In this document: piece by piece, positions 1-9,701 of the stretch
Position numbering within the stretch: the first letter of the stretch is position 1
How the letters are laid out: the number at the start of each line of letters is the position of its first letter
From: Alteriqipengyuania halimionae
GTDB lineage: Bacteria; Pseudomonadota; Alphaproteobacteria; Sphingomonadales; Sphingomonadaceae
Direction: 5' to 3'
DNA: 64,000 nt
Assembly (NCBI RefSeq): GCF_009827575.1
Contig: NZ_WTYR01000001.1
Coordinates: forward strand, 1,674,001 to 1,738,000
The notes under the pieces: model-generated
Databases searched by the model: none
Seen by the model: the letters and a program-made list of their open reading frames with translations, nothing else
What the model was told of the DNA's origin: nothing
Program-made: the position numbers and the translations under genes

Positions 1-1
1 G

Positions 2-241
2 CTTTATCGGCTCGATCCGAAAACGCAGGCGATCACGTCGATCGCGGCGTTGATCACGGGCGACGATATCACCGTGGGCCAGGCGATGCCGCAGGGCTAC
101 GACGTGTACAACGTCCCGCTCGGCTACCGCGATCGCTATCAGGACGGACCCGAGGCGTATTACCGCTATAGCGACGGGTATATCTACAAGGTCGATCCCA
201 AAACCCGGCTCGTTGCCGCGGCCATCGAATTGCTGAGTTGA
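2..241 (+). CDS. Hypothetical protein, C-terminal fragment (5' end outside window)
   Basis: The frame is open from the first bases of the window and ends at TGA 239-241, so only the last 79 residues are seen. The visible part carries a repeated element, YRLDPKTQAI near the start and YKVDPKTRLVAA near the end, separated by a Tyr/Asp/Gly-rich linker. I do not recognise a family with confidence; the repeat suggests a small periplasmic or envelope protein. It ends 17 bases before the fasciclin lipoprotein start on the same strand, so the two may be co-transcribed. The fragment is too short for a functional call. Confidence 0.7.
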   Translation, partial: LYRLDPKTQAITSIAALITGDDITVGQAMPQGYDVYNVPLGYRDRYQDGPEAYYRYSDGYIYKVDPKTRLVAAAIELLS

Positions 242-258
242 TCATGGGAGAGAGCCTG

Positions 259-837
259 ATGAAAAGATCGATGTGGCTGGCGCCGCTGTTCGCCAGCGCA
301 CTCGCCCTCGGCGGCTGCAGCAAGGCCGAAGACAACAGCGCGGACGAGACACCCACCGCGTCGCCGAGCGGAGAGACCCTTTCCGCCACCATCTCCGATA
401 TCGACGGGATTTCGACATTCAATCGCGAGATTCGCGATGCCAATCTGTCGAGCGTATTCGACGGGGCCAGCCCGTACACCATCCTTGCGCCGACCGACGA
501 GGCGCTCGAAGCGTTGGGGCCCTCCGCCGACATCTTCGGCGCCGATGCCGATCCCGCGCCTGTCATCGCGCTGATGCGCAATCACATCGTTACCGGCCAT
601 TTGCGTCCGCAGGATCTTCGCGCCGCTCTCGAAGCGGCGGAGGACGGCACCGTGCGGATGTCGACTGTCGGCAGCGATCCGGTGACCTTCGCGATAGACG
701 GTAATGCCATCGTCGCACGTGGCGCGGACGGTACTCAGGTGCGCCTGCTCGTCGCTCGCGCGTCGGAAGCGAGCAACGGAGTGGTCATTCCGGTCGACGG
801 CGTCCTGCGCAAGCTGCCTGCAAACAGCGAAGACTGA
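259..837 (+). CDS. Fasciclin (FAS1) domain lipoprotein
   Basis: 192 residues. The N-terminus is a lipoprotein signal peptide ending in a lipobox with Cys20 (LALGGC). A Ser/Thr/Asp/Glu-rich linker to about residue 40 is followed by one FAS1 domain, recognised by the TFNREI, YTILAPTDEALEAL and VVIPVDGVLRKL segments. FAS1 domains are generally adhesive or ligand-binding; the exact role of bacterial single-domain lipoproteins is mostly unknown. The ATG at 259 is chosen over upstream in-frame starts at 238 and 244 because GGGAGAG at 246-252 is a good ribosome-binding site and the signal peptide starts cleanly there. Convergent with tamB. Confidence 0.85.
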   Translation: MKRSMWLAPLFASALALGGCSKAEDNSADETPTASPSGETLSATISDIDGISTFNREIRDANLSSVFDGASPYTILAPTDEALEALGPSADIFGADADPAPVIALMRNHIVTGHLRPQDLRAALEAAEDGTVRMSTVGSDPVTFAIDGNAIVARGADGTQVRLLVARASEASNGVVIPVDGVLRKLPANSED

Positions 838-850
838 TTCACGCCCTAGC

Positions 851-884
851 GCGGGATCGGGGCCTGCGACGCTGACGATCCCGC
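851..884. terminator. Inverted repeat between convergent genes, possible terminator
   Basis: GCGGGATC at 851-858 is complemented by GATCCCGC at 877-884, with an 18-base loop. It sits in the short gap between the convergent FAS1 lipoprotein and tamB ends. There is no T-run on either side, so intrinsic termination is only possible, not shown. Confidence 0.25.
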
Positions 885-906
885 CGCGCCCCCGAACTTC
901 GCTCGC

Positions 907-3900
907 CTAGTAGTCCTTGCGCGCTTCGAGGTTCAGCGATTCGCCCGACAGGGTTGAGATCGAGGCTAGGATCGACAGCCAGCTGGTAATCCGGAATTCG
1001 AGTTCGGTTGCGCTGTAGCCGCGCCCGTCGGTGATCAGTTCGACATAGAACCTGCGACCGAAATACTTGCCTACCGCAACCGACGTCCCGCGCCCGACCG
1101 TGGGGTCGGACCCAACGACGCGCAGACGATCGAGCCCGATGGCGCTGCGCAAGCTGTTGATCGGATCGAGCCCGCCGCCGCCGCCACGCAGGCTGGCCAG
1201 CGCCGCGCCCAGTTGCAGCGCTTCGGGCGCGGAAATGTCGGTCACCGAATCGCCGAACAGCAGCCGCGAGAGCACTTCCTCGTCGCTCAACCCGCTGGGG
1301 GACGAGAAATTGATGATCGGCTGGGAGGCTGTGCCGGTGATCGACACGCTCGCCTGCACCTCGCCCCCGTCATTGTCGGCGGTGATGTTCAGGCGCGGAT
1401 TGGGCGGGCTGCCACCGGTGAAATCGATCCGGCTCGTGTCGCGCAATTCGAACCGCGCGCCGGCAAACGAATAGGTCCCGCGCTGAAGCGTGGCCGAACC
1501 CGCGATCGCGGGATTGTCGACCGTGCCGCGCAGTTTGATGTTGGCGCCCCAATCGCTGTCTAGGCCCATGCCGCGCACCGCGACCTGGTTCGCCGCGACG
1601 GCATCGATCATGTAACGCCACGGTTTGGACCGGGTCGAAGACGGCGCGGCATCGGCGCGGCCATTGATCTCACGCGTTGCGATCTGCGGCAACCGCTCGC
1701 GCGCGGGGCCGCTGCCGAGCGACCAGCGTGCGTTTTCGATCCGCACGCGACCGGCGATCGTTCCGCCATCGCCATCCGAGACCACGCGCAAAGGCCCGGT
1801 GACGGTTGCGGCGAGATCGTCGCGCTCGAGCAGCTGGGCATCGCGTGCCGCCAGCTTCAGGTCGATCGTCGGCAATTGCTTGCCCAGGCCCGACAGGTCG
1901 ATGAAGCCCGATCCGCTGACGCTGCCGCCGCCGGGCGTCGTGCCGGAGAAGCGCGAGAGATTGAGGCGCGCGCCCGAGAACCGACCACGCGCGGTAATCG
2001 CCTGGAGATCGGTGCCGGTCAGCGCGCTCTGCAAGCGAAGCTCGTTGCTAGCGAGCGAGCCGTTGATCTTCGGACTTCCGAGCGAACCGCTGAAATCGGC
2101 CGCGACTTCGATCGGACCGGTCAGGTCGAACAGTTCGATCGCCGTCAGGCGCCACAGCGCCGAGGCGGCACCGTTGTACCGCAATTGGGCATCGAGCGCG
2201 CCACGCTGGAGGCGTGAGGGCAGGTCGCCCTCCGCTGGCAGGTTCGCAATCCGCCCCTGCAGTCTTCCGCGCGTACGTTCGTCCTCGATGATCAGCGCGC
2301 GGGTCTCGAAGCGCGTCGGCGAAAGATTGGCTGCAAGGTAAAGGTCGATCGGTCGCGAGCTGAGCACGAGGCCCGAGCGCGTCAGACCGTCGATCTTGAC
2401 CTTTGCCGAACCGACCGGAAGGCCGTCTGCGTTGACACGGTAATCGACCAGGCCCGACATCTTGCCGCCGAGCCCGAGGTCCGACACCACGATATCGGTT
2501 ACGCCGAGCGGCATCTCGTCGAGCGCGAGGTTGAACTGCGTTTCGCCTTCGCCGCCGAAGCTTCCCGACGCGATCACGCTGCCGCCGGCATAGGAGATCT
2601 GCGAGCGCGCAAGCTGCCAGCCACCATCGGGCTGCTTGGTCAGCACCGCACGGCGCGGCATCGCGATCCGGCGTCCGTCATACGTGCCCTGCAAGGCCGC
2701 CGAGACCTGTTCGGACGCGATCCTCGCATCGAAATCGAGCGCGAAGCGACTGCCCCGGCGTCCGGCGACGAAGCCGTTCACCGTGCCCTCGCCATTGCGC
2801 AAGGTCGCATCGGCCTTGAGCTGGCCGAGGAACAGATTGCCACGCGAAACGCCCGTCAGCGCGACATCGGCATCGACCGAAGTATCGCCCTCGGCAAAAT
2901 AGCCACGGCCTGAAATCGTGCCCTTCGCGATCCGGATCGGGTTTTCTCCCCCGAAGCGCGCATTGTCCGCCGTCAGCCGCGCGGTGAAGCCCTGATTGCC
3001 GTTCATCGGCATCAGGGAGATGTCGCCATTGAGGCCGCCACCATCAATTCCGATCATGCCCTGTGCGATGCCGTCGCTCAATTCGATCGTCCCGGTCGCA
3101 TTCGTATCGGCTACGGTGAATTGCGAAATTTCGATCCGCTGCGGCTGGTTCTCGAGTGCGTAGAAGTCGATATCGCCATCGAAGGCGCCGAGCATGGAGT
3201 CGCCTGCCAGCTTGATGTCGAACCCGTCGGTGATCGGTGCGATCGCAACTTCGACATTGCGAATCTGTGCCGCCGGCAGCGGTTCGTCGAACTTCAGCGT
3301 CGCAACCGGGCCGTCCGCTCCAAGATCGGCGTCGAATTCGAACGCGCCATATTGGGTGTGGCGGCCGCTGCCGGCCAGCGTGGTATCGCCATTGGCAAGA
3401 CGCCGCCCCGATGCGGTCAGCGACAGCTTTTGCGATTTCACCTTGAGATTGTCGAACAGGATCGGGCGACCACTGGCGAGGCGCACCATACCGTCGACAT
3501 CGAGCCGCGGCCCGGCGAGGTTTGCGACCGTGCCGTTGGCGACATTGGTGATGGCGGCATCGAGATCGGCCGCGAGGCTGAACCCGCCGCCGGGCCGCAG
3601 TCGCAGATCGATCCGCGCGCGGCCACCGGCCTTGCCGACACTGTCGATCGCCAGCCCGTTGGCGCGGACAGGCCCGGTCAGGCGATAATCGCCCGCGCCG
3701 ACATCGCCGCGCAATTGCAGGTCGGCCGTAAGGCCCGGCGCACGCAGGGCGAGATCGTCCGACAGCAGACGGCCCCCGGTATAGACGATCGTCCCGTTGG
3801 CGAGGACATCGTTGAGCCGCGGATCGACCTGCGCCATGCCGGTGACGATCTTCTGCGCCCGCGCATCGAGCGGAAGAACGAAGCGCGTCCCGTCGAAGGT

Positions 3901-5073
3901 CGCGGTGGCTGACTGCGTCAGCCCGTCGACCACGTAGTCGCCCAGCGCAAGGCGATCGACCGACAGCTGATGTTCGATCTCGAGATCGCGGAACGCGCCG
4001 TCGAGCGTCGCCTGAAGCCGCGTGCCGTTGAGCGTCAACCCGTCGGAAAACAGGTTCGGTTCGGTGAGCACGGCATTGAGCGACAGTTCGTCGAAGCGAT
4101 TGTTCGCGAGGTCCACCGCCCCCTCGGCCTCGCCATTGAGTGCCGCACCGGCAAAGGCGAACGTCCCTTCGAGCACGCTGTCGACCAGCGACCCGGTTCC
4201 GCGCAGCGAGAGTGTGCGTCCCACGGCGCGGGCCGGAAGGCCGGTCAGGTTGTTCCGCGGATCGATCTGGCCGAGCAGTTCGTAGGTTTCACCCTGCTTG
4301 ACGAAGCGGATCGCCGCGAGCCGCTCGTCGGCCTGGGTGGCGTAAAGCCCGCCTTTCCAGCGCGACCATGTGCCGTTGCCGAACACGCGAAGCCGCAAAT
4401 CCTCACTCGCCCCCGCCAGCCCGGCGAGGAAGCCGCCCGCAGGCGCGTTGTAATCGAGCTGCAGGTCATACTGGTCGGCGTCGGGCTCGCTGTCGAGCAG
4501 GAAGGAGAAATTGTCCTCGCCGCTGATATCGGCCCTGGCGTTCACATAGGCGCGACCGGAACGGATATCGGCCTTGAGGACGCCGTTGATGACCTGGCTT
4601 TCATCGCCGATCACCCCGGCTGCGGCGGTGAAATCGATCAGTTCGAGCCGATCGACCCGGATATCGAAGTTCGGGAGGATCGGTGCGTCGTCGTCACCCG
4701 GATTGAGTTCGGGCGGACGCAGGAAGGTCCCGCGGTGGGCAACCAGGTTGCGCACGTCGAGGCCGCTGGTGAACCATTTCAACGGGCGCCAGTCGAGTTC
4801 GACCAGCGGAATTTCAAGGAACTTGCCCTTGGGGTCGGACAGCACGACATCGTGCAGCGTCGCTTCCCCATAGAGATCGCCCTCGATGCGGCCGACCTCG
4901 ATCCTGAGGCCCGATGCGGGCGCGATTTCGGCGATGCGATTGGCGACGAAACGCTCACCGATCGGCGAATTGAGCACAGCCAGCGCAACGATCAGCGTGA
5001 GCAGCAGCCCGCCAACCGTGATGACGATCCATTTGGAAATCCGCGCCGGAACCGAAAGCTTCTTCGCCGCCAT
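907..5073 (-). CDS. tamB: Translocation and assembly module protein TamB
   Basis: 1388 residues, in the usual TamB size range. The inner-membrane partner of TamA: a periplasm-spanning beta-groove protein with roles in outer-membrane protein assembly and in phospholipid transport. A single N-terminal membrane anchor lies at about residues 14-36, followed by a long repetitive beta-rich AsmA/TamB body (many GxxxL..DGxF repeats). The C-terminal TamB domain (formerly DUF490) has INFSSPSGLSDEEVLSRLLFG and ends in an amphipathic strand with terminal RKDY. The start ATG shares one base with the tamA stop (TGATG), so the pair is translationally coupled. Confidence 0.95.
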   Translation of the reverse strand: MAAKKLSVPARISKWIVITVGGLLLTLIVALAVLNSPIGERFVANRIAEIAPASGLRIEVGRIEGDLYGEATLHDVVLSDPKGKFLEIPLVELDWRPLKWFTSGLDVRNLVAHRGTFLRPPELNPGDDDAPILPNFDIRVDRLELIDFTAAAGVIGDESQVINGVLKADIRSGRAYVNARADISGEDNFSFLLDSEPDADQYDLQLDYNAPAGGFLAGLAGASEDLRLRVFGNGTWSRWKGGLYATQADERLAAIRFVKQGETYELLGQIDPRNNLTGLPARAVGRTLSLRGTGSLVDSVLEGTFAFAGAALNGEAEGAVDLANNRFDELSLNAVLTEPNLFSDGLTLNGTRLQATLDGAFRDLEIEHQLSVDRLALGDYVVDGLTQSATATFDGTRFVLPLDARAQKIVTGMAQVDPRLNDVLANGTIVYTGGRLLSDDLALRAPGLTADLQLRGDVGAGDYRLTGPVRANGLAIDSVGKAGGRARIDLRLRPGGGFSLAADLDAAITNVANGTVANLAGPRLDVDGMVRLASGRPILFDNLKVKSQKLSLTASGRRLANGDTTLAGSGRHTQYGAFEFDADLGADGPVATLKFDEPLPAAQIRNVEVAIAPITDGFDIKLAGDSMLGAFDGDIDFYALENQPQRIEISQFTVADTNATGTIELSDGIAQGMIGIDGGGLNGDISLMPMNGNQGFTARLTADNARFGGENPIRIAKGTISGRGYFAEGDTSVDADVALTGVSRGNLFLGQLKADATLRNGEGTVNGFVAGRRGSRFALDFDARIASEQVSAALQGTYDGRRIAMPRRAVLTKQPDGGWQLARSQISYAGGSVIASGSFGGEGETQFNLALDEMPLGVTDIVVSDLGLGGKMSGLVDYRVNADGLPVGSAKVKIDGLTRSGLVLSSRPIDLYLAANLSPTRFETRALIIEDERTRGRLQGRIANLPAEGDLPSRLQRGALDAQLRYNGAASALWRLTAIELFDLTGPIEVAADFSGSLGSPKINGSLASNELRLQSALTGTDLQAITARGRFSGARLNLSRFSGTTPGGGSVSGSGFIDLSGLGKQLPTIDLKLAARDAQLLERDDLAATVTGPLRVVSDGDGGTIAGRVRIENARWSLGSGPARERLPQIATREINGRADAAPSSTRSKPWRYMIDAVAANQVAVRGMGLDSDWGANIKLRGTVDNPAIAGSATLQRGTYSFAGARFELRDTSRIDFTGGSPPNPRLNITADNDGGEVQASVSITGTASQPIINFSSPSGLSDEEVLSRLLFGDSVTDISAPEALQLGAALASLRGGGGGLDPINSLRSAIGLDRLRVVGSDPTVGRGTSVAVGKYFGRRFYVELITDGRGYSATELEFRITSWLSILASISTLSGESLNLEARKDY

Positions 5074-7337
5074 CAGAACGCCTGCCCCAGGCCGACATAG
5101 ACCGCGACCGCACTATCGCCTTCGCGACGGTTGAACGGCACGCCGACATCGACACGGATCGGGCCGAAATTGGTTTCGTAGCGCACGCCGACGCCGGCCC
5201 CGATCCGGATATCGTCGAAGCTGGGCGTGGTCCCGTTGTCGACCGCGCCCGCATCGATAAAGGGCACGACCGAGAGTGCGCCGCTGAACAGCGGGGTGCC
5301 GATGCGCGCCTCGAGATTGACTTCGGTCAGCGAACGACCGCCCGCCGGATCGCCGAGCGAGTTGCGCGGGCCGATGCGTTGGTAGCCATAGCCGCGCACC
5401 GAGTTCGCCCCGCCGGCGTAGAAACGCCGCGACGGCGCAATCGCTTCGAGCGGCGCGCCGGGAATCGAGCCCAGCTTGGCGCGGCCTGCCAGCACGATAT
5501 CGTCCGAGAGCGAGAAATAGGCCCGCCCGTCGAGCCAGATCCGCGCGTAGTTCGATTGCACGTCGTCATTGCGCGACGTCTCGGGCGAGACGAAACCGCT
5601 GAGGCGGAAACCCGTGGTCGGATCGAGCAGATCGTCCGAACTGTCGAGCGTGGCCGACAAGGGCAGCGCGGCGACGAAATAGGTCTCGCGCGGCGTCGAC
5701 ACGTCGTTCACATTGCCTTCGCGCTCGTTGGTCGCGATCGCTTCGAATCCGAACGACCAGTACCACGGCTTCTGGAACAGGATCGTGGTTTCCTTTTCGA
5801 AGCGCGCCTGTAGCGCCGCCGTGTCTGCAGCGTAGGCATCGCGCTCGACCGTCGACGCATAGAGATCGACCGACAGGATCTGGTCGCGACCCATGAAATT
5901 GTTCTTGCGGAACAGCACCCCGGCAAGCTGTTCGCGCGTGCCGGCCACGGCGCGAACACGCAGCATGCCTTCAGGCGGGAAAAGGTTGCGATGCTCCCAG
6001 CTGCCTTCGAGACGGAAGCCGTCCTGGCTGTCGAAGCCGACCGCGCCAGCCCAGGTTCGCAGGGGCGCGCGGGTCATCTCGACATCAAGCAGGACGTCGC
6101 CGGCCTCCTCGCCTTCGGGCGCGGCGGTTTCGCGCGGCGTGATCGAAACCGAGGTGACGAGGCCTGTCGCAAGGATCGCCTGCCGCAGATCCTGCACATC
6201 GGATTGCATGTATAGCTCGCCCGGCTCGAACCGCGCGATCCGCTGCAGATGGCGGCTCGACAGGAAGTCCTCGTCGCTCGACTGGACGCCCGCGAAATCG
6301 TATTTGCCGCCGGTCTCGACCGGCACCGTTAGATCGCCCTCGACCCGGGCGTGATCGATGAGCAGCGACGGTTCGCCGACCGAGGCGAAAGCATAGCCGC
6401 TTTCGCCGAGCGCAGTATTCAGCCGCGCGGTGGCCAGAACGATGTCGTCGCTCTTGACCGGGTCTCCGACTTTGAGCGGATCGCGTTTGTCCGACGGCTC
6501 CTCGACCTCCACGCGCTCTTTTTCCTCGCGCGGGGAGAGGTCGTCGGTCTCGTCGCCCCGGAGCTTGCCGAAACTGGCCCGCAGATCGGGATAGTCGCTG
6601 CCGGTCGAGGCGAGATCGCCCAGCTCGATTGCGCCGAAATGATATTGTTCGCCAGGTACGACGTCGAACCGGATGTTGGCGCCGGCTCCTGCCGGATCAT
6701 CGCTGTCCGATGCCCCTACGGTGCGATAGATCTGGCCATCGTAATAGCCGTAGATGTCGAGCAGCTGGTTGAGCAGCTCTTCATCCTTCACCGCCCGCGC
6801 GTTGATCTGGGCAATGGTCGAATCGTCGCTTTCGAGCTCGACGATGCTCGATAGCGACTTGAAGCGTTCGAGGAACTCGGTTCCTTCGGGGAATTCGTCA
6901 CCGCCCGCCGGGAAAACGAGGGTGAGCGTGTCGTTGACCTGGAATTCCTCGCCCGCCGCAACGATCGGCTCGACGATGCGATCGGATTGCGCTTCATCGA
7001 ATGCCTCGGCCAGTTCGGGATCGGGGTCGACCGGATCGGGCAAGGCAAGTTCGAACGGCGGTTCGGGCCATTCGATGCTGATGTCCATATCGGGCAGCGG
7101 CGCCTCGGGATCGATTCCCGCTTCGGTTTCGGGCTCGCCCTCTGCACTGTTCGCCCAATCCTCGGGATTGTCGATCGCGCTGTCGGGGATGAGATTTTCG
7201 AGTTCCGCGTCGGTATCGCGATCCTGCGCCTGCGCCGGAGTGACGCCGAGGCCCAGCGCAATCAGCGCCGCGGCCAGCCAGGTCGTGCGAAAGCGGTCAG
7301 CCCTCGACGTGGAGCGGCGCGCCACCGCCGACGCCAT
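5073..7337 (-). CDS. tamA: Outer-membrane assembly protein TamA (Omp85 family)
   Basis: 754 residues from ATG 7337; a GTG at 7325 is an alternative start. The frame stays open upstream to 7577, but that part is antisense-like sequence inside bpt and is rejected. A signal peptide ends at VTPAQA, followed by an acidic Pro/Glu/Asp-rich stretch of about 100 residues, POTRA domains, and a C-terminal Omp85 barrel with the VRGYGYQR motif (the conserved VRGY loop) and a final Phe. It inserts or assembles outer-membrane proteins with TamB, directly downstream. Longer than typical TamA (about 580 residues in E. coli) because of acidic insertions. Its start overlaps the 3' end of bpt by about 40 bases. 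Confidence 0.92.
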   Translation of the reverse strand: MASAVARRSTSRADRFRTTWLAAALIALGLGVTPAQAQDRDTDAELENLIPDSAIDNPEDWANSAEGEPETEAGIDPEAPLPDMDISIEWPEPPFELALPDPVDPDPELAEAFDEAQSDRIVEPIVAAGEEFQVNDTLTLVFPAGGDEFPEGTEFLERFKSLSSIVELESDDSTIAQINARAVKDEELLNQLLDIYGYYDGQIYRTVGASDSDDPAGAGANIRFDVVPGEQYHFGAIELGDLASTGSDYPDLRASFGKLRGDETDDLSPREEKERVEVEEPSDKRDPLKVGDPVKSDDIVLATARLNTALGESGYAFASVGEPSLLIDHARVEGDLTVPVETGGKYDFAGVQSSDEDFLSSRHLQRIARFEPGELYMQSDVQDLRQAILATGLVTSVSITPRETAAPEGEEAGDVLLDVEMTRAPLRTWAGAVGFDSQDGFRLEGSWEHRNLFPPEGMLRVRAVAGTREQLAGVLFRKNNFMGRDQILSVDLYASTVERDAYAADTAALQARFEKETTILFQKPWYWSFGFEAIATNEREGNVNDVSTPRETYFVAALPLSATLDSSDDLLDPTTGFRLSGFVSPETSRNDDVQSNYARIWLDGRAYFSLSDDIVLAGRAKLGSIPGAPLEAIAPSRRFYAGGANSVRGYGYQRIGPRNSLGDPAGGRSLTEVNLEARIGTPLFSGALSVVPFIDAGAVDNGTTPSFDDIRIGAGVGVRYETNFGPIRVDVGVPFNRREGDSAVAVYVGLGQAF

Positions 7338-8145
7338 CCTTGTTTTCACCTGGGAACATGAAGCTCTTGTCGCGGGGGCGGCAGGCATCGGCGATGAGCT
7401 CGGCCTGGCGCGTGTCGGACATCGGCTCCCATCCATTGGGGCCGAGCAGTTCGAGGGGGCGGAAGCGGACCTTGTATTGCATCCGCGAGGAGCCTTCGAC
7501 CCAGTAGCCGAGATAGACATGAGGGAGCCCTTGCGCCCGAGCGCGGTCGATGTGATCGAGGATGATGTAGTTTCCAAGACCGCTGCGCTCTACGTGTTCC
7601 GGGTCGTAAAAACTATAGATCATCGACAGCCCGTCGCCCTGCCTGTCTGTGAGGCAGCATCCAACGAGCCTGCCCGGTACGACCCCGTCACCCGGCTCCC
7701 GATACTCGATGACATAGCTGGTCACCGGAGTATGTTCCACCATATCCGCGAAATCGACTTCGTCCATCGAATTCATGCCGCCGCCCGGATGCCGCGCCGA
7801 AAGATATTTCTGCAACAGGTCAAACTGTTCGGCGGTTGCCCATGGGCGGCATTCGCTCGCCACGAGATCCCGGTTGTCCTTTAGCGTACGCTTCTGGCTC
7901 GACGATGCCTTGAACTGGTCCGCCACCACCCGCACGGATACGCAGGCGCGGCAATCGAGGCATGACGGGCGATAGGCGACCGTCTGGCTGCGGCGAAAAC
8001 CGATCCGGCCCAGCGCTTCGTTGAGCGCATCGGAATTGGGACCCGACAATTCGGTGAATACCTTGCGCTCGGTCTTGCCCGGCAAATAGGGGCACGGCGC
8101 AGGGCTTGTGACATAGAAGCGGGGAAAGCGAACCGGGGCCGTCAC
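7297..8145 (-). CDS. bpt: Aspartate/glutamate leucyltransferase (N-end rule)
   Basis: 282 residues. Transfers leucine from Leu-tRNA to proteins with N-terminal Asp or Glu, marking them for ClpS/ClpAP. Family features: [14 protein letters not shown] near the N-terminus, [16 protein letters not shown] with clustered cysteines around residues 60-70, and the GNAT-like C-terminal core with [11 protein letters not shown] and [11 protein letters not shown]. The GTG at 8145 is preferred over ATG 8196 because AGGAC lies about 11 bases upstream and the conserved block begins at [10 protein letters not shown]. The 3' end overlaps the tamA start. An Ate-type arginyl specificity cannot be excluded from sequence alone. 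Confidence 0.88.
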   Translation of the reverse strand: MTAPVRFPRFYVTSPAPCPYLPGKTERKVFTELSGPNSDALNEALGRIGFRRSQTVAYRPSCLDCRACVSVRVVADQFKASSSQKRTLKDNRDLVASECRPWATAEQFDLLQKYLSARHPGGGMNSMDEVDFADMVEHTPVTSYVIEYREPGDGVVPGRLVGCCLTDRQGDGLSMIYSFYDPEHVERSGLGNYIILDHIDRARAQGLPHVYLGYWVEGSSRMQYKVRFRPLELLGPNGWEPMSDTRQAELIADACRPRDKSFMFPGENKDGVGGGAPLHVEG

Positions 8146-8360
8146 GATCGGATTTTGTCCTCGTCCTCTGTTCCTGTGCGAAGCATTCCCCCGCACGCTG
8201 CGTCACGATGTATGCAGACCATAATGGGACGTTAAAAGAGTCTTAACCAAGAAAAATTCGGAAATTGGCCGATTTTTCCCGATTCGACCGGCTCGACCCG
8301 GCAATCGTCCCAAATTGAGTCGCAATTCGACCGAGCGCTTCTGCGACGGTTGTCGTGCGA

Positions 8361-9611
8361 TCAGTCGGGCCGCTGGTCGACTTCCACCCGGCTGACCTTG
8401 AAGCCTTCGTCGCGCAGGCGCTGGATCAGTCCGTCGAGCTGTTCGCGATCGCGCGCCTCGCATTCGACGTCGGTCATCGAATCCTTGGCCGGAAGCGCGG
8501 TGAAGACGCGGTGATGGATCACGTCGATGATGTTGACGTTGGCCTCGGCCACCAATTTCATCACGCGGAACAGTTCGCCCGGACGATCGGTCAGCATGAT
8601 CCGCAACCGCGCGAAGCGGCCCTTGCGCACCAGATCGCGCAGCAGGACGTTTGCCAGCAGGCGGGTGTCGATATTGCCGCCGCAGATGGGGATCCCGACA
8701 TTGCGACCGGCGAACTTTTCCTTGTGCTGCATCAATGCCGCCAGCCCGCTGGCGCCGGCCCCTTCGGCGACGGTCTTCTCGATCGTCAGCAGCAAGGCGA
8801 TCGCGCTTTCGATCTGGCCTTCATCGACCAGCACGAGATCGTCGAGCAGGTCGGCTAGCACCTTGCGGGTGAAGCGGCCCGGCTCCTTGACCGCGATCCC
8901 CTCGGCGATCGAATCACCGCCGATCGGCAAGTCGGTGCCGTTGAGCGTGTTGTAGAGCGCGGGATAGAGCTGCGCTTCGACGCCCACGACCTCGATCCCC
9001 GGCTTCAGCGCCTTGGCCGCGGTCGCCATGCCAGAAGAAAGGCCGCCGCCACCGATCGGGATCGCCAGCATGTCGAGTTCGGGCGCGTCTTCGAGCATTT
9101 CGAGCGCGACCGTGCCCTGCCCCGATGCGACCGCCGGATCGTCGAACGGGTGGACGAAAGTGAGGTTGCGCTCCTTTTCCAGTTCAAGCGCATGCGCATA
9201 GGCTTCGTCGAAGGTCTCGCCGAAGAGTTCGACATTGCCGCCGACCATCTCGGTCTGGCGGATTTTGATCGTGGGCGTCGATTTGGGCATCACGATGGTG
9301 ACCGGGATTTCCTGCCGCGTCCCGTGATAGCTGAGGCCCTGCGAGTGATTGCCGGCCGAGGCGGCGATAACTCCGCGCTTCGCTTCGGTCCGGTCGAGCT
9401 GGAGCAGCGCGTTCAGTGCGCCGCGCTCTTTGTAGCTGGCGGTGAATTGCTGGTTTTCGAATTTCAGCCAAACATTGGCGCCGGTAATCTCGCTCAGCGT
9501 GCGCGAATGGCGGGTCGGCGTGCGCACGACCTGCCCTTCGATCCGCTCGGCGGCGGCGCGGATGGTGTCGAGGGTCAAGCCTTCGTGCGAAGTGGCAGTC
9601 TGATCGGTCAT
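8361..9611 (-). CDS. Threonine ammonia-lyase with C-terminal ACT domain
   Basis: 416 residues. PLP enzyme converting threonine to 2-oxobutanoate and ammonia. The PLP lysine is Lys61 in TASYKERGA, and the phosphate-cupping glycine loop IGGGGLSSG lies near residue 190. The last ~80 residues form a single ACT domain (MLTDRPGELFRVMKLVAEANVNIIDV), as in the short threonine dehydratases distinct from IlvA with its doubled regulatory domain. It could serve isoleucine synthesis or threonine breakdown. Monocistronic, divergent from the dehydrogenase at 9702. The 215-base gap between it and bpt holds no gene or clear terminator that I can see. Confidence 0.9.
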   Translation of the reverse strand: MTDQTATSHEGLTLDTIRAAAERIEGQVVRTPTRHSRTLSEITGANVWLKFENQQFTASYKERGALNALLQLDRTEAKRGVIAASAGNHSQGLSYHGTRQEIPVTIVMPKSTPTIKIRQTEMVGGNVELFGETFDEAYAHALELEKERNLTFVHPFDDPAVASGQGTVALEMLEDAPELDMLAIPIGGGGLSSGMATAAKALKPGIEVVGVEAQLYPALYNTLNGTDLPIGGDSIAEGIAVKEPGRFTRKVLADLLDDLVLVDEGQIESAIALLLTIEKTVAEGAGASGLAALMQHKEKFAGRNVGIPICGGNIDTRLLANVLLRDLVRKGRFARLRIMLTDRPGELFRVMKLVAEANVNIIDVIHHRVFTALPAKDSMTDVECEARDREQLDGLIQRLRDEGFKVSRVEVDQRPD

Positions 9612-9701
9612 GGCGGGCGGTTAGCGAAAAAAGGGATCGAGCGCCAATGCCGTCTTCCAAACGGTTGCAAGCGGGCCACAGGCAATGCAAAGCCGCGCCC
9701 G

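Noticed and set aside
3970-5100. A 376-codon plus-strand frame inside tamB
   Set aside because: Antisense shadow of a GC-rich gene; composition is not protein-like.
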